This document shows positions 49,660-56,413 of a DNA stretch of 64,000 nt, piece by piece. Source of the DNA: Pseudomonas fluorescens (GTDB lineage Bacteria; Pseudomonadota; Gammaproteobacteria; Pseudomonadales; Pseudomonadaceae); NCBI RefSeq assembly GCF_002837185.1, contig NZ_KZ477996.1:106643-170642 (forward strand). Direction: 5' to 3'. The notes beneath the pieces were generated by a model that was given only the letters and a program-made list of their open reading frames with translations, was not told where the DNA came from and did no database searches. Position 1 is the first letter of the stretch; each line of letters opens with the position of its first letter. The position numbers were made by a program, and so were the translations under genes.

Positions 49660-50634
49660 GTGAGGGGCAAGGGATGGCTGTTTGGGGTAGGGCTGTTGTG
49701 TTCGGGCAAGGCGTTGGCCGTGTGCTCGGTGGTGTCCACGGTCCCGGCCAGTTTCGGCTCGATCAGTTCGATGACCGTGCGTACTGCTGCGCAAACCAGC
49801 TCTACCACCAACGCCGGCTTGAGCTGCACCTCGGCCCTGGTGTCGCTGCTGGCGTCGACCGACCATTTCTACGCCACGATTACGTCGACTCAGGGCGGCA
49901 TGCGCGGGCCGACCGGGGATGTGATCGGCTACACGATTTATGGCAATAACAGCACCAGTTATCCGATCACCCGTGGGGCGCAGTTCGATTTTGGCGGCGC
50001 CGGCGGTATCGCCCAGATCATCGGCCTGATCGCGGGGCCGGGTGCGAAAACCGTGCCGTTCTACCTGGGCAGCATCACCGGCAGCAATGTCGCCGCCGGC
50101 TTGTATACCGAGACGTTGAACATCGCCTGGAACTGGAACTACTGCTCGGGGATCGGTCTTGGCGGCATCTGCCTGGGGCGTGACATTGGCAGCGGCACGG
50201 CATCACTGACCGTGAGCATGAACGTTACCAATGACTGCCAGATTAGCGCCCCCACTATCAGCTTCGGCAGCGCGCCGGTGGTCAGCGGATTCACTGCCGT
50301 GACCGGGCAGACCATCAGCATTGCCTGTACCAAGGGCAGCGCCTACACCGTGGGCTTGAGCGACGGCCAGAACGCGGTCAGCGTCGGTGGCCGGCGGCGC
50401 ATGATTTCCGGCGGCAACTACTTGGCCTACGATATCTTCAAGAGTGCCGGCACCACGCGTTGGGGCAGCGTTGGCGCGGCGCGGCGCGCCAGTTCCACGG
50501 CCGAGGTCAACCCCGGCAATGGCTTGGGCACGGGCAGCCAAGTCTACAACTATAACGCCAGGATCTACCCCGACCAGCCCACGCCACCGGCCGGTACCTA
50601 TCTGGACAACGTGGTGCTGGACGTGGGCTTCTAG
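49660..50634 (+). CDS. Csu-type tip adhesin with two SCPU domains (CsuE-like)
   Basis: 324 aa from a GTG start with AGGGAG upstream. Signal peptide ending ALAVC, then two spore coat U-type domains (about 21-170 and 180-324), the second with NDCQISAPTISFGSAPVVSG and PPAGTYLDNVVLDVGF. The two-domain build is that of the CsuE tip adhesin, which uses hydrophobic loops to stick to abiotic surfaces. Last gene of the operon; it overlaps the anti-sigma gene end by 4 bp. Confidence 0.9.
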   Translation: MRGKGWLFGVGLLCSGKALAVCSVVSTVPASFGSISSMTVRTAAQTSSTTNAGLSCTSALVSLLASTDHFYATITSTQGGMRGPTGDVIGYTIYGNNSTSYPITRGAQFDFGGAGGIAQIIGLIAGPGAKTVPFYLGSITGSNVAAGLYTETLNIAWNWNYCSGIGLGGICLGRDIGSGTASLTVSMNVTNDCQISAPTISFGSAPVVSGFTAVTGQTISIACTKGSAYTVGLSDGQNAVSVGGRRRMISGGNYLAYDIFKSAGTTRWGSVGAARRASSTAEVNPGNGLGTGSQVYNYNARIYPDQPTPPAGTYLDNVVLDVGF

Positions 50635-51368
50635 AACTTCATTTGCCCGGCGCTGGCCTGATCCACTGGACTGACCATCGCGTAGTTGTACCCGCCGCCC
50701 GACCAATAGTCGGCCTGCAATCCGTCGGCGCTGCGACTGCCGCGCGGCAGGAAGCCGTTGTTCGGACCCGGTGGGCGGATATAGAAACTGATGCGCCGAC
50801 CCCGCGCATCTTCGTACAGCACCATGGCCGCTGCGCCTTGTTCGGTGGTGAGCAGGCGCCCGCTGACCGGCTTGAACCCCGCCTGGCTCAAGTCGGGCAA
50901 GCGATGGGCCTGGTTGAAGTAGCGATCGAGCCAGGCCTGCATCGTGTTGCGGTCCTGAGCGTTGTAGTCGGCGGGCATGATGCCGTCCTGGGCAAACAAA
51001 CGGTATGCCTGCATCGCATCGGCCATCGGCAACAGCACAGGCTGGGTGGCCTCGCGGGCGTGCCAGCCGCCCAGTCCGCCGAGGCTGACAGCGATCAGCA
51101 GCAGCGCGGCGGTGGCGAGATGGCGGCGGGACCGATGCTTGACGCGCTGGCGAATCAGCGCTGGGTCCAATGCCGGGTTACCCGGTTGCTGCAGGGCACC
51201 GCTCAAAGACGCGCGCAGCAACTGGGCATCCTGTTGCCAGGCATGCACCTGGGCGGCCACGTCGGGGTGGCTCGCCAGCCAGGTTTCAAGGACACGGCGA
51301 TCACTGTCCGGCAACTGGTGATCGACGTAGGCGTGTAAGTCACGTTCACTGGGAGGCAGGCTGATCAT
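50631..51368 (-). CDS. Anti-sigma factor, single-span membrane protein
   Basis: 245 aa. N-terminal cytoplasmic sigma-binding part (PPSERDLHAYVDHQLPDSDRR), one membrane helix near 95-115 (ATAALLLIAVSLGGLGGW), and a periplasmic domain with GRRISFYIRPPG and GLQADYWSGGGYNYAMVSP. It lacks the HxxxCxxC zinc motif of ZAS anti-sigmas. The ATG overlaps the sigma gene's TGA (ATGA), so the two are made together. Confidence 0.9.
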   Translation of the reverse strand: MISLPPSERDLHAYVDHQLPDSDRRVLETWLASHPDVAAQVHAWQQDAQLLRASLSGALQQPGNPALDPALIRQRVKHRSRRHLATAALLLIAVSLGGLGGWHAREATQPVLLPMADAMQAYRLFAQDGIMPADYNAQDRNTMQAWLDRYFNQAHRLPDLSQAGFKPVSGRLLTTEQGAAAMVLYEDARGRRISFYIRPPGPNNGFLPRGSRSADGLQADYWSGGGYNYAMVSPVDQASAGQMKF

Positions 51369-51871
51369 TTGAGTATCCGCAGGGAAGGGCTGGCAATTTC
51401 GCCATCGCTGAGTTGACGCAAGGCCTGGCGGGCGCGTGAGAGACGCGACATCACCGTACCGATGGGCACGTCGAGTATTTCGGCGACTTCCTTGTAGCTC
51501 AAGCCTTCGACCGACACCCACAGCAGCAGGGCGCGCTGCTCGGCAGTGAGTTGGTCGAAGGCTTGCAGGGTGGATTGGGCCATTACCGTACGCTCCACCG
51601 AGGGCTGAGCATCGTCGCGGCCGGTGAAGAATTCGAGCATGCGCGCGTAGCGCCGGTTGCGCCGATGGGCATCGAGGAATTGTCGGTACAGGATCGAAAA
51701 CAGCCACGCACGCAGGTCGCCTTCGATGCGCTTGTCGGCCCAGGCGATGATCGCCCGTTCCAGGGTTGACTGCACCAGGTCGTCGGCGCTGCTGGCGTTA
51801 CGGGTCAGGGACACGGCAAAGCGCCGCAGCCTGGGGATGAGTTCACGTAACTGTTCGTCGAGTTCATGCAT
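51365..51871 (-). CDS. ECF sigma factor
   Basis: 168 aa RNA polymerase sigma factor. Region 2 (FAVSLTRNASSADDLVQSTLERAI and DLRAWLFSILYRQFLDAHR) and region 4 (LTAEQRALLLWVSVEGLSYKEVAEILDVPIGTVMSRLSRARQALRQ, in part) are complete. Its likely promoters, with identical elements, lie before this gene and before the catalase-like gene. Kept in check by the membrane anti-sigma encoded next to it. Confidence 0.95.
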   Translation of the reverse strand: MHELDEQLRELIPRLRRFAVSLTRNASSADDLVQSTLERAIIAWADKRIEGDLRAWLFSILYRQFLDAHRRNRRYARMLEFFTGRDDAQPSVERTVMAQSTLQAFDQLTAEQRALLLWVSVEGLSYKEVAEILDVPIGTVMSRLSRARQALRQLSDGEIASPSLRILK

Positions 51872-51907
51872 GGGTGTCTGGCTGTTTACTACGCTGCTGG
51901 GACTAGG

Positions 51908-51934
51908 GAGACGTCCGGCGCTGAAGGTTATTCC
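51908..51934 (-). promoter_or_regulatory. ECF-type promoter before the sigma gene
   Basis: On the minus strand, GGAATA then 15 bp then CGTCTC, ending 37 bp before the sigma factor ATG. It is identical in both elements and spacing to the plus-strand site at 51962, which points to autoregulation. Confidence 0.78.
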
Positions 51935-51961
51935 ATGGGCTGGAAAATAAAACGCAGCCAG

Positions 51962-51988
51962 GGAATAGAGTTTATCGGCGTGCGTCTC
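51962..51988 (+). promoter_or_regulatory. ECF-type promoter before the catalase-like gene
   Basis: GGAATA (51962-51967), 15 bp, CGTCTC (51983-51988), about 55 bp before the catalase-like start. ECF promoters typically have a GGAA -35 and CGTC -10, which both sites fit. Confidence 0.78.
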
Positions 51989-52042
51989 AATGCTCCGACC
52001 TTATGTTTCACCCCCTAAGGCCTCTGGCCCTGGAGTTCATAC

Positions 52043-53125
52043 ATGGTAGATCACTCATCACCGCCTCGTCCTCCGTTGAGCACTGCGAGCCTGATCGCGC
52101 GACTCGCCGGTATCGGTGCCGTGGTTGCCGTTGTTGCCGGGGCATTCGCCTACGTCAACGGCACCCTCGACCCACAGCGCCTGCGTCCAAAAACCCTGGT
52201 CAATGCCCTGGAAACCAATAACGGTGTGCACCCGGGGTTTCGGCGTAACCATGCCAAGGGTGTGTGCGTGGCCGGGTACTTCGAGAGCAATCCCCAGGTA
52301 CGCACCTACTCCAGCGCCCAGTTGTTCAACGAAGCGAAAACCCCAGTGATCGGGCGGTTCGCCTTGCCCAGCGGCAACCCTTATGCGCCGGACAGCAGTG
52401 TGCCGATCCGCAGTTTTGCCGTGCAATTGAGCCAGGCCAACGGCCAGCAGTGGCGCACCGGGATGAACAGCATGCCGGTGTTCCCGGTGGGCACGCCCGA
52501 GGCGTTCTACCAGTTGCTCAAGGCCGGCGCGCCGGACCCGGCCACCGGCAAGCCGAACCCGGCGAGCATGCCGGCGTTTTTTGCCGCACACCCGGAGACC
52601 GCGCCGTTTCTGGCCTGGGTCAAAACCGCCAAACCATCGGCCAGTTACGCGACCGAAACCTATAACGGCATCAACACGTTTTACCTGGTGAATGCCGACG
52701 GCAAACGCCAGGCTGTGCGCTGGACCGTGGTGCCGCAGAGCCGCGACGCAGCGGGCGATACCGCGCCTGAAGGCGGCGACTTCCTGGAAAAAGACCTGGT
52801 GCAGCGCCTGGCTGCGGGGCCGCTGCATTGGCAGTTGAACATGACGCTGGCCAACCCCCGCGACCCGCTCGATGACGCCAGCAAGACCTGGACCGGTGAG
52901 CACAAGGTGCTCAACGCCGGCACCCTGGTGTTGCAGAGCAGCCAGCCACAAGCCGATGGCGATTGCCGCGATATCAACTTCGACCCGCTGATTCTGCCCA
53001 GTGGTATCGAGGCGTCCAATGACCCGCTGCTGGCGGCTCGCTCGGCGGCCTATGCCAGTTCATACCTGCGCCGTGCCGGTGAAGTCAGCCCGTTGCACAG
53101 TGTCCCCCAGGAGTCGAAGCCATGA
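52043..53125 (+). CDS. Catalase-family peroxidase (SrpA-like)
   Basis: 360 aa haem protein of the small catalase-related subfamily. An N-terminal membrane helix (IGAVVAVVAGAFAYV) anchors it outside the cytoplasm. Seen: GVHPGFRRNHAKGVCVAGYFES near the distal His, IGRFALPSGNPYAPD, VPIRSFAVQL, and RSAAYASSYLRR near the end with a candidate haem-ligand Tyr. Shorter than true catalases, so peroxidase activity is more likely. Its TGA overlaps the next ATG (ATGA), a translational link to the cytochrome b561. Confidence 0.9.
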   Translation: MVDHSSPPRPPLSTASLIARLAGIGAVVAVVAGAFAYVNGTLDPQRLRPKTLVNALETNNGVHPGFRRNHAKGVCVAGYFESNPQVRTYSSAQLFNEAKTPVIGRFALPSGNPYAPDSSVPIRSFAVQLSQANGQQWRTGMNSMPVFPVGTPEAFYQLLKAGAPDPATGKPNPASMPAFFAAHPETAPFLAWVKTAKPSASYATETYNGINTFYLVNADGKRQAVRWTVVPQSRDAAGDTAPEGGDFLEKDLVQRLAAGPLHWQLNMTLANPRDPLDDASKTWTGEHKVLNAGTLVLQSSQPQADGDCRDINFDPLILPSGIEASNDPLLAARSAAYASSYLRRAGEVSPLHSVPQESKP

Positions 53126-53661
53126 AGGTTGAACCACGATTTTTTGCCCCGCTGGCGCGTTTGCTGCACTGGGTGATGGCGTTGATGATCATCGCCATGC
53201 TGTTTATCGGCGCGGGCCTGGCGGCGTCAGTGTCTGAGCGCCACGAGTGGCTGATTCACCTGCACAAGCCATTGGGGATCGCCATTCTGGCGCTGGTCAT
53301 CGTGCGCCTGGTGGTGCGTTTTTCCACGCGCCAACCGCCGCTGCCGGCTGACTTGCCGCTGTGGCAAGTGCTCGCGGCCAAGGCCTCACACGCGGTGCTG
53401 TATGGGTTGATGCTGGTGTTGCCGTTGTTGGGCTGGGCAATGATTTCGGCCGCCGGTGACCCGGTGATGCTCAGCAGCTCCGTGCAGCTGCCGGCATTGG
53501 TCTCGGCGAATGCGCCGTTGTTTGCGCTGTTGCGCAAGGCCCACGGTTATCTCGCCTACCTGCTGTTTCTGACGGTGCTGGTGCATCTGGCGGCCGCACT
53601 GTTCCACGGGTTGATCCGCCGCGACGGCGTACTGCAAAGTATGACCGGCACCCGCCACTGA
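53122..53661 (+). CDS. Cytochrome b561, second copy
   Basis: 179 aa, four membrane helices (LLHWVMALMIIAMLFIGAGL, HLHKPLGIAILALVIVRLVV, SHAVLYGLMLVLPLLGWAMI, HGYLAYLLFLTVLVHLAAALFHG) with the conserved His pairs. It may pass quinol electrons to the neighbouring SrpA-like peroxidase. Overlaps that gene by 4 bp. Confidence 0.93.
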   Translation: MKVEPRFFAPLARLLHWVMALMIIAMLFIGAGLAASVSERHEWLIHLHKPLGIAILALVIVRLVVRFSTRQPPLPADLPLWQVLAAKASHAVLYGLMLVLPLLGWAMISAAGDPVMLSSSVQLPALVSANAPLFALLRKAHGYLAYLLFLTVLVHLAAALFHGLIRRDGVLQSMTGTRH

Positions 53662-53679
53662 TCAGTCTTTGACTGATCG

Positions 53680-54831
53680 TCAACGCAGGTGGCCGATGAT
53701 ATCGGCCACGCTGCTCAGGACATCCTTGCCCAACTGCCGGGAGCGATCGCCGGACCAGCCGGTTTTCGCGTTGGGCGCATCGTCGTTGTCCTTGAAGGGC
53801 ATCTCCAGGGTCAGTGACAGGCAGTCGTACTTCTCACCGACCGCATTGCAAGCCAGGGTCATATTGGCTTCGCCCGGCAGATCGCGGGTGTAGCCGTAGG
53901 TGGTCTGAAAGTCACGAGTCAATTGGCTCAGGTGGCTGCGGAAGTGTTTTTCCAGGGCTTCGATCCGCGGGCTGTAGCCGGGGTTGCCTTCGCAGCCTGC
54001 GGTGAACACGTAGGGGATTTCTTCGTCGCCATGGATATCGAGGAACAGGTCGACGCCATATTTTTCCATCTGCTGTTGCACGAACAGGACTTCCGGGCTG
54101 AGTTCCTGGCTGGCGCTCTGCCAGGCGCGGTTGAGGTCCTGGCCCATGGCATTGGTACGCAGGTGGCCATGAAATGCGCCGTCGGGGTTCATGTTCGGCA
54201 CCAGGTACAGGTCGGCGACGGCCAGGAGCTTTTTCAACTCGCTGCCACCGCTCTGTTGCAGGCGTTCTATCACGCCCTCCATAAACCATTCGGCCATGTG
54301 TTCACCGGGATGCTGCTGGGCGATGATCCAGACCTTGCGGCGGCCTTCGCCCCCTTTGCCACGGCGCAGCAGCTGGATATCGCGGCCCTCGACACTTTTG
54401 CCGGTGGCCAGCAGCTTGACGCCGGCGTACTTCAGCGCCTGCTCGATCAACCAGTCGTGGCGTTCACGGCTATAGGGTTCGAAGTAGGCGAACCACGCGT
54501 GTTTTTCCCGGGTCTGGAGGCTGATATGCAGGATTTCGCCATCAAAGCGTGACGGCACGCGGAACCAATTGACGTGGTCGTAGGATGCCACGGCGTTATA
54601 GCCGGTCCAGGCGTGCTTGTAGGACGAACCGCCCGCGTTGCTCAGGCGAAAAGTATGGGTGTGACCTACATGCATGCCTTCGGCCTTGAAGTGAAACCAC
54701 TGATAATGCTGGCTGCGGGTGTCGGGTTTGATTGCCAGCAACAATTGGTAGGCATCGCTGGCATCCAGGACCTGGATATTGCCGCTGTCGAAGTCGGTGC
54801 TGATTTTGATGGACGTCAAGGCCACGGTCAT
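53680..54831 (-). CDS. M14-family zinc carboxypeptidase (cytosolic CCP/Nna1-like)
   Basis: 383 aa, no signal peptide. N-terminal beta domain typical of CCP-type enzymes (HYQWFHFKAEGMHVGHTHTF), then the M14 catalytic domain: zinc ligands in QQHPGEHMAEW, MNPDGAFHGHLRTNAMGQDLNRAW, the third ligand in LDIHGDEEIP, and the general base Glu in LTLEMPFKD. Relatives in eukaryotes trim glutamate from tubulin; bacterial targets are unknown. The start MTVALTS has CAGGCA upstream and omits an odd 33-residue extension. Confidence 0.92.
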   Translation of the reverse strand: MTVALTSIKISTDFDSGNIQVLDASDAYQLLLAIKPDTRSQHYQWFHFKAEGMHVGHTHTFRLSNAGGSSYKHAWTGYNAVASYDHVNWFRVPSRFDGEILHISLQTREKHAWFAYFEPYSRERHDWLIEQALKYAGVKLLATGKSVEGRDIQLLRRGKGGEGRRKVWIIAQQHPGEHMAEWFMEGVIERLQQSGGSELKKLLAVADLYLVPNMNPDGAFHGHLRTNAMGQDLNRAWQSASQELSPEVLFVQQQMEKYGVDLFLDIHGDEEIPYVFTAGCEGNPGYSPRIEALEKHFRSHLSQLTRDFQTTYGYTRDLPGEANMTLACNAVGEKYDCLSLTLEMPFKDNDDAPNAKTGWSGDRSRQLGKDVLSSVADIIGHLR

Positions 54832-55104
54832 AGTCTGGTTGCCTGAATATGAGGATGTGGCGGCTATCTTACACAGGCAGCAGGCAATGTCTGGAAGCAA
54901 AATTGTTGCACGGGGGGAGGGGGGCATCATCCGTGACGCTGCGCCAGCTTAGGGTCTATGAGATTGATTCTCAAGCGCTAAATCGGGAAGATTTGGACTG
55001 GGGCCTTGCTGCGCCTTTCTTTTCGCAATGGTCTTTTGCTACCATCCGCGCCATCAAGCAACACACAGTCTTCATTAGCCTGAAGCCATGCCAGAAAAAC
55101 TGGC
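54832..55104. other. Gap between carboxypeptidase and PrrF, no gene seen
   Basis: 273 bp with an AT-rich right half and no credible gene. TGAGATTGATTCTCA (54959-54973) is weakly like a Fur site. Otherwise unremarkable. Confidence 0.5.
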
Positions 55105-55219
55105 AAAAAAAAGACCCGGCCAAAGAGCCGGGTCAAAAACCGTGATTAGCCTGATGAGGAGATATTCCAAGAGTCCGACCTAAGGTCTCTTGGTCTATCG
55201 ACTGATCTCGCGATCAGCT
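55105..55219 (-). ncRNA. prrF: PrrF-type iron-responsive sRNA
   Basis: About 115 nt on the minus strand, from near TSS 55219 to the T-run at 55105. The core ATATCTCCTCATCAGGCTAA matches what I know of the conserved PrrF/RyhB-like pairing region. The 3' end is a strong terminator (GACCCGGC/GCCGGGTC then eight T). A Fur box covers the promoter. PrrF represses iron-using proteins such as superoxide dismutase and TCA enzymes when iron is scarce. Here it stands alone; P. aeruginosa has a tandem pair. Confidence 0.9.
55113..55134 (-). terminator. Terminator of PrrF
   Basis: GACCCGGC pairs with GCCGGGTC, followed on the minus strand by TTTTTTTT. Gives the RNA its Hfq-binding 3' end. Confidence 0.93.
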
Positions 55220-55222
55220 AGG

Positions 55223-55241
55223 TCCAATAATAATCATTATC
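55223..55241 (-). promoter_or_regulatory. Fur box of prrF
   Basis: Matches the 19-bp GATAATGATAATCATTATC consensus at 15 of 19 positions (in plus-strand reading TCCAATAATAATCATTATC). It overlaps the AT-rich promoter immediately before the predicted sRNA start. Confidence 0.88.
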
Positions 55242-55297
55242 ATTTGCAAGTCAAATGTTTTTATCCGTCCGATAGAAATATTTTTCCCGTGTGCCCG

Positions 55298-55648
55298 TCA
55301 TCCGCTTGCCTGAGCGTCCGGCGCTCGCAACGACCGCTCCACCATCGCCTTCGCCATATCGATCAAGTACACCACCGAAAATGCCAGGTCACGCTGATTG
55401 CCCTGATGGCTGCTCGCCGACTCGTAGGCGGTTGCCGCCGCACTGCGCAGCAGGTCGGAGGCGTGCACCAGCGCTTCCTCCTGGCTGATGCTTGAATTGA
55501 TGGTGAAAAAGGCTGTGCCCGAGGCTGGCGCAGACATATCTTCTTTCAAGTAATAGTCCAGCGCGCGCTGTGCGGCGCCGCTGCAGTGCATGTCGTGCAG
55601 CTCAGTGTTTTCAGGTAGTTCAGGCAGGTGATACGGGCTCGTCGTCAT
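55298..55648 (-). CDS. DUF3077-like protein
   Basis: 116 aa, small and mostly helical. FFTINSSISQEEALVHASDLLRSAA and AFSVVYLIDMAKAMVERSL fit the DUF3077 family, common in Pseudomonas with no known role. The ribosome-binding site is weak. It is upstream of and divergent from the CI-like repressor gene. Confidence 0.8.
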   Translation of the reverse strand: MTTSPYHLPELPENTELHDMHCSGAAQRALDYYLKEDMSAPASGTAFFTINSSISQEEALVHASDLLRSAAATAYESASSHQGNQRDLAFSVVYLIDMAKAMVERSLRAPDAQASG

Positions 55649-55720
55649 GAGGGGCGGTACTCTGGGTGGGTGTCGAAAACCTTATATCGATGATAGTACG
55701 TATCGTATTTATGTCGTTTT

Positions 55721-56413
55721 ATGGATTACTACAAACTGTTTATTGCCGTGGAAAATACGCACCGTATTGTCAGCGCCATGGATAACTGGATAGCGTTGGT
55801 GCGAGCCAACATGAAAGACCGCAAGGTCACGCAGGATGAACTGGCGGAGCGCCTGGGCATGTCCCAGGGCGGCGTGGGCCATTGGCTCAACAAGCGCCGC
55901 GTTCCGAGCCTGGCGGACATGAACCGGGTACTGGCGGAACTGGGGCTGGGCTACCTTGAAGTGGCGCTGGAGATTCGCGACAGGACGGATGCACAGGCGG
56001 CACTGGAGCACCACTACAACCCGTATTTTCGCTACCCGGTCAACGACTGGGGCGGTGTGTGCGAACTGCGTGAAACACGTGCCCATTATGGGCCGGAACG
56101 CTTTGAATTGACCGATTACCATGCCCATGGCGACGCCTTCTGGCTGCCGGTGATCGGCGACGCCATGACCGCGCCCACGGGTCTGAGCATCAGCGCCGGC
56201 ATGCTGATCCTGGTCGATCCGGCTATCGAGGTGCAGCCCGGCAAACTGGTGGTTGCGCAATGGCTGGACAGCCCCCAGGCCACCTTTCGCCAGCTGCAGG
56301 CAGACAGCGGCCAGCTTTACCTGGTGCCGCTCAATCCCACTTACCCCAAACTGCTGTTCACCGACGATTGCCGCATCCTGGGCGTGGTCGTGCAAGCCAT
56401 GGCGAAGTTCTAG
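55721..56413 (+). CDS. CI/PrtR-like repressor with dead S24 protease dyad
   Basis: 230 aa (an ATG at 55778 would give 211). N-terminal HTH (MKDRKVTQDELAERLGMSQGGVGHWLNKRR, in part) and a C-terminal LexA/CI-type domain with VIGDAMTAP at 145-152. Active members have GDSM, so the nucleophile Ser is Ala148. The general-base Lys is Arg190 (QATFRQLQ), 42 residues on as expected. It should fold and dimerise but not self-cleave in an SOS response. No phage or pyocin genes adjoin it. A TACG-TAT-CGTA dyad lies just upstream (55697-55707). Confidence 0.85.
   Translation: MDYYKLFIAVENTHRIVSAMDNWIALVRANMKDRKVTQDELAERLGMSQGGVGHWLNKRRVPSLADMNRVLAELGLGYLEVALEIRDRTDAQAALEHHYNPYFRYPVNDWGGVCELRETRAHYGPERFELTDYHAHGDAFWLPVIGDAMTAPTGLSISAGMLILVDPAIEVQPGKLVVAQWLDSPQATFRQLQADSGQLYLVPLNPTYPKLLFTDDCRILGVVVQAMAKF

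Noticed and set aside
54959..54973. TGAGATTGATTCTCA, a Fur-like dyad
   Set aside because: Only 10 of 13 core positions match and no gene or RNA starts from it. The nearby prrF Fur box is much better.
55721..56413. Prophage or pyocin cluster around the CI-like repressor
   Set aside because: No integrase, lysis, tail or att-like repeats lie on either side; the neighbours are sRNA, DUF3077 and liu genes.
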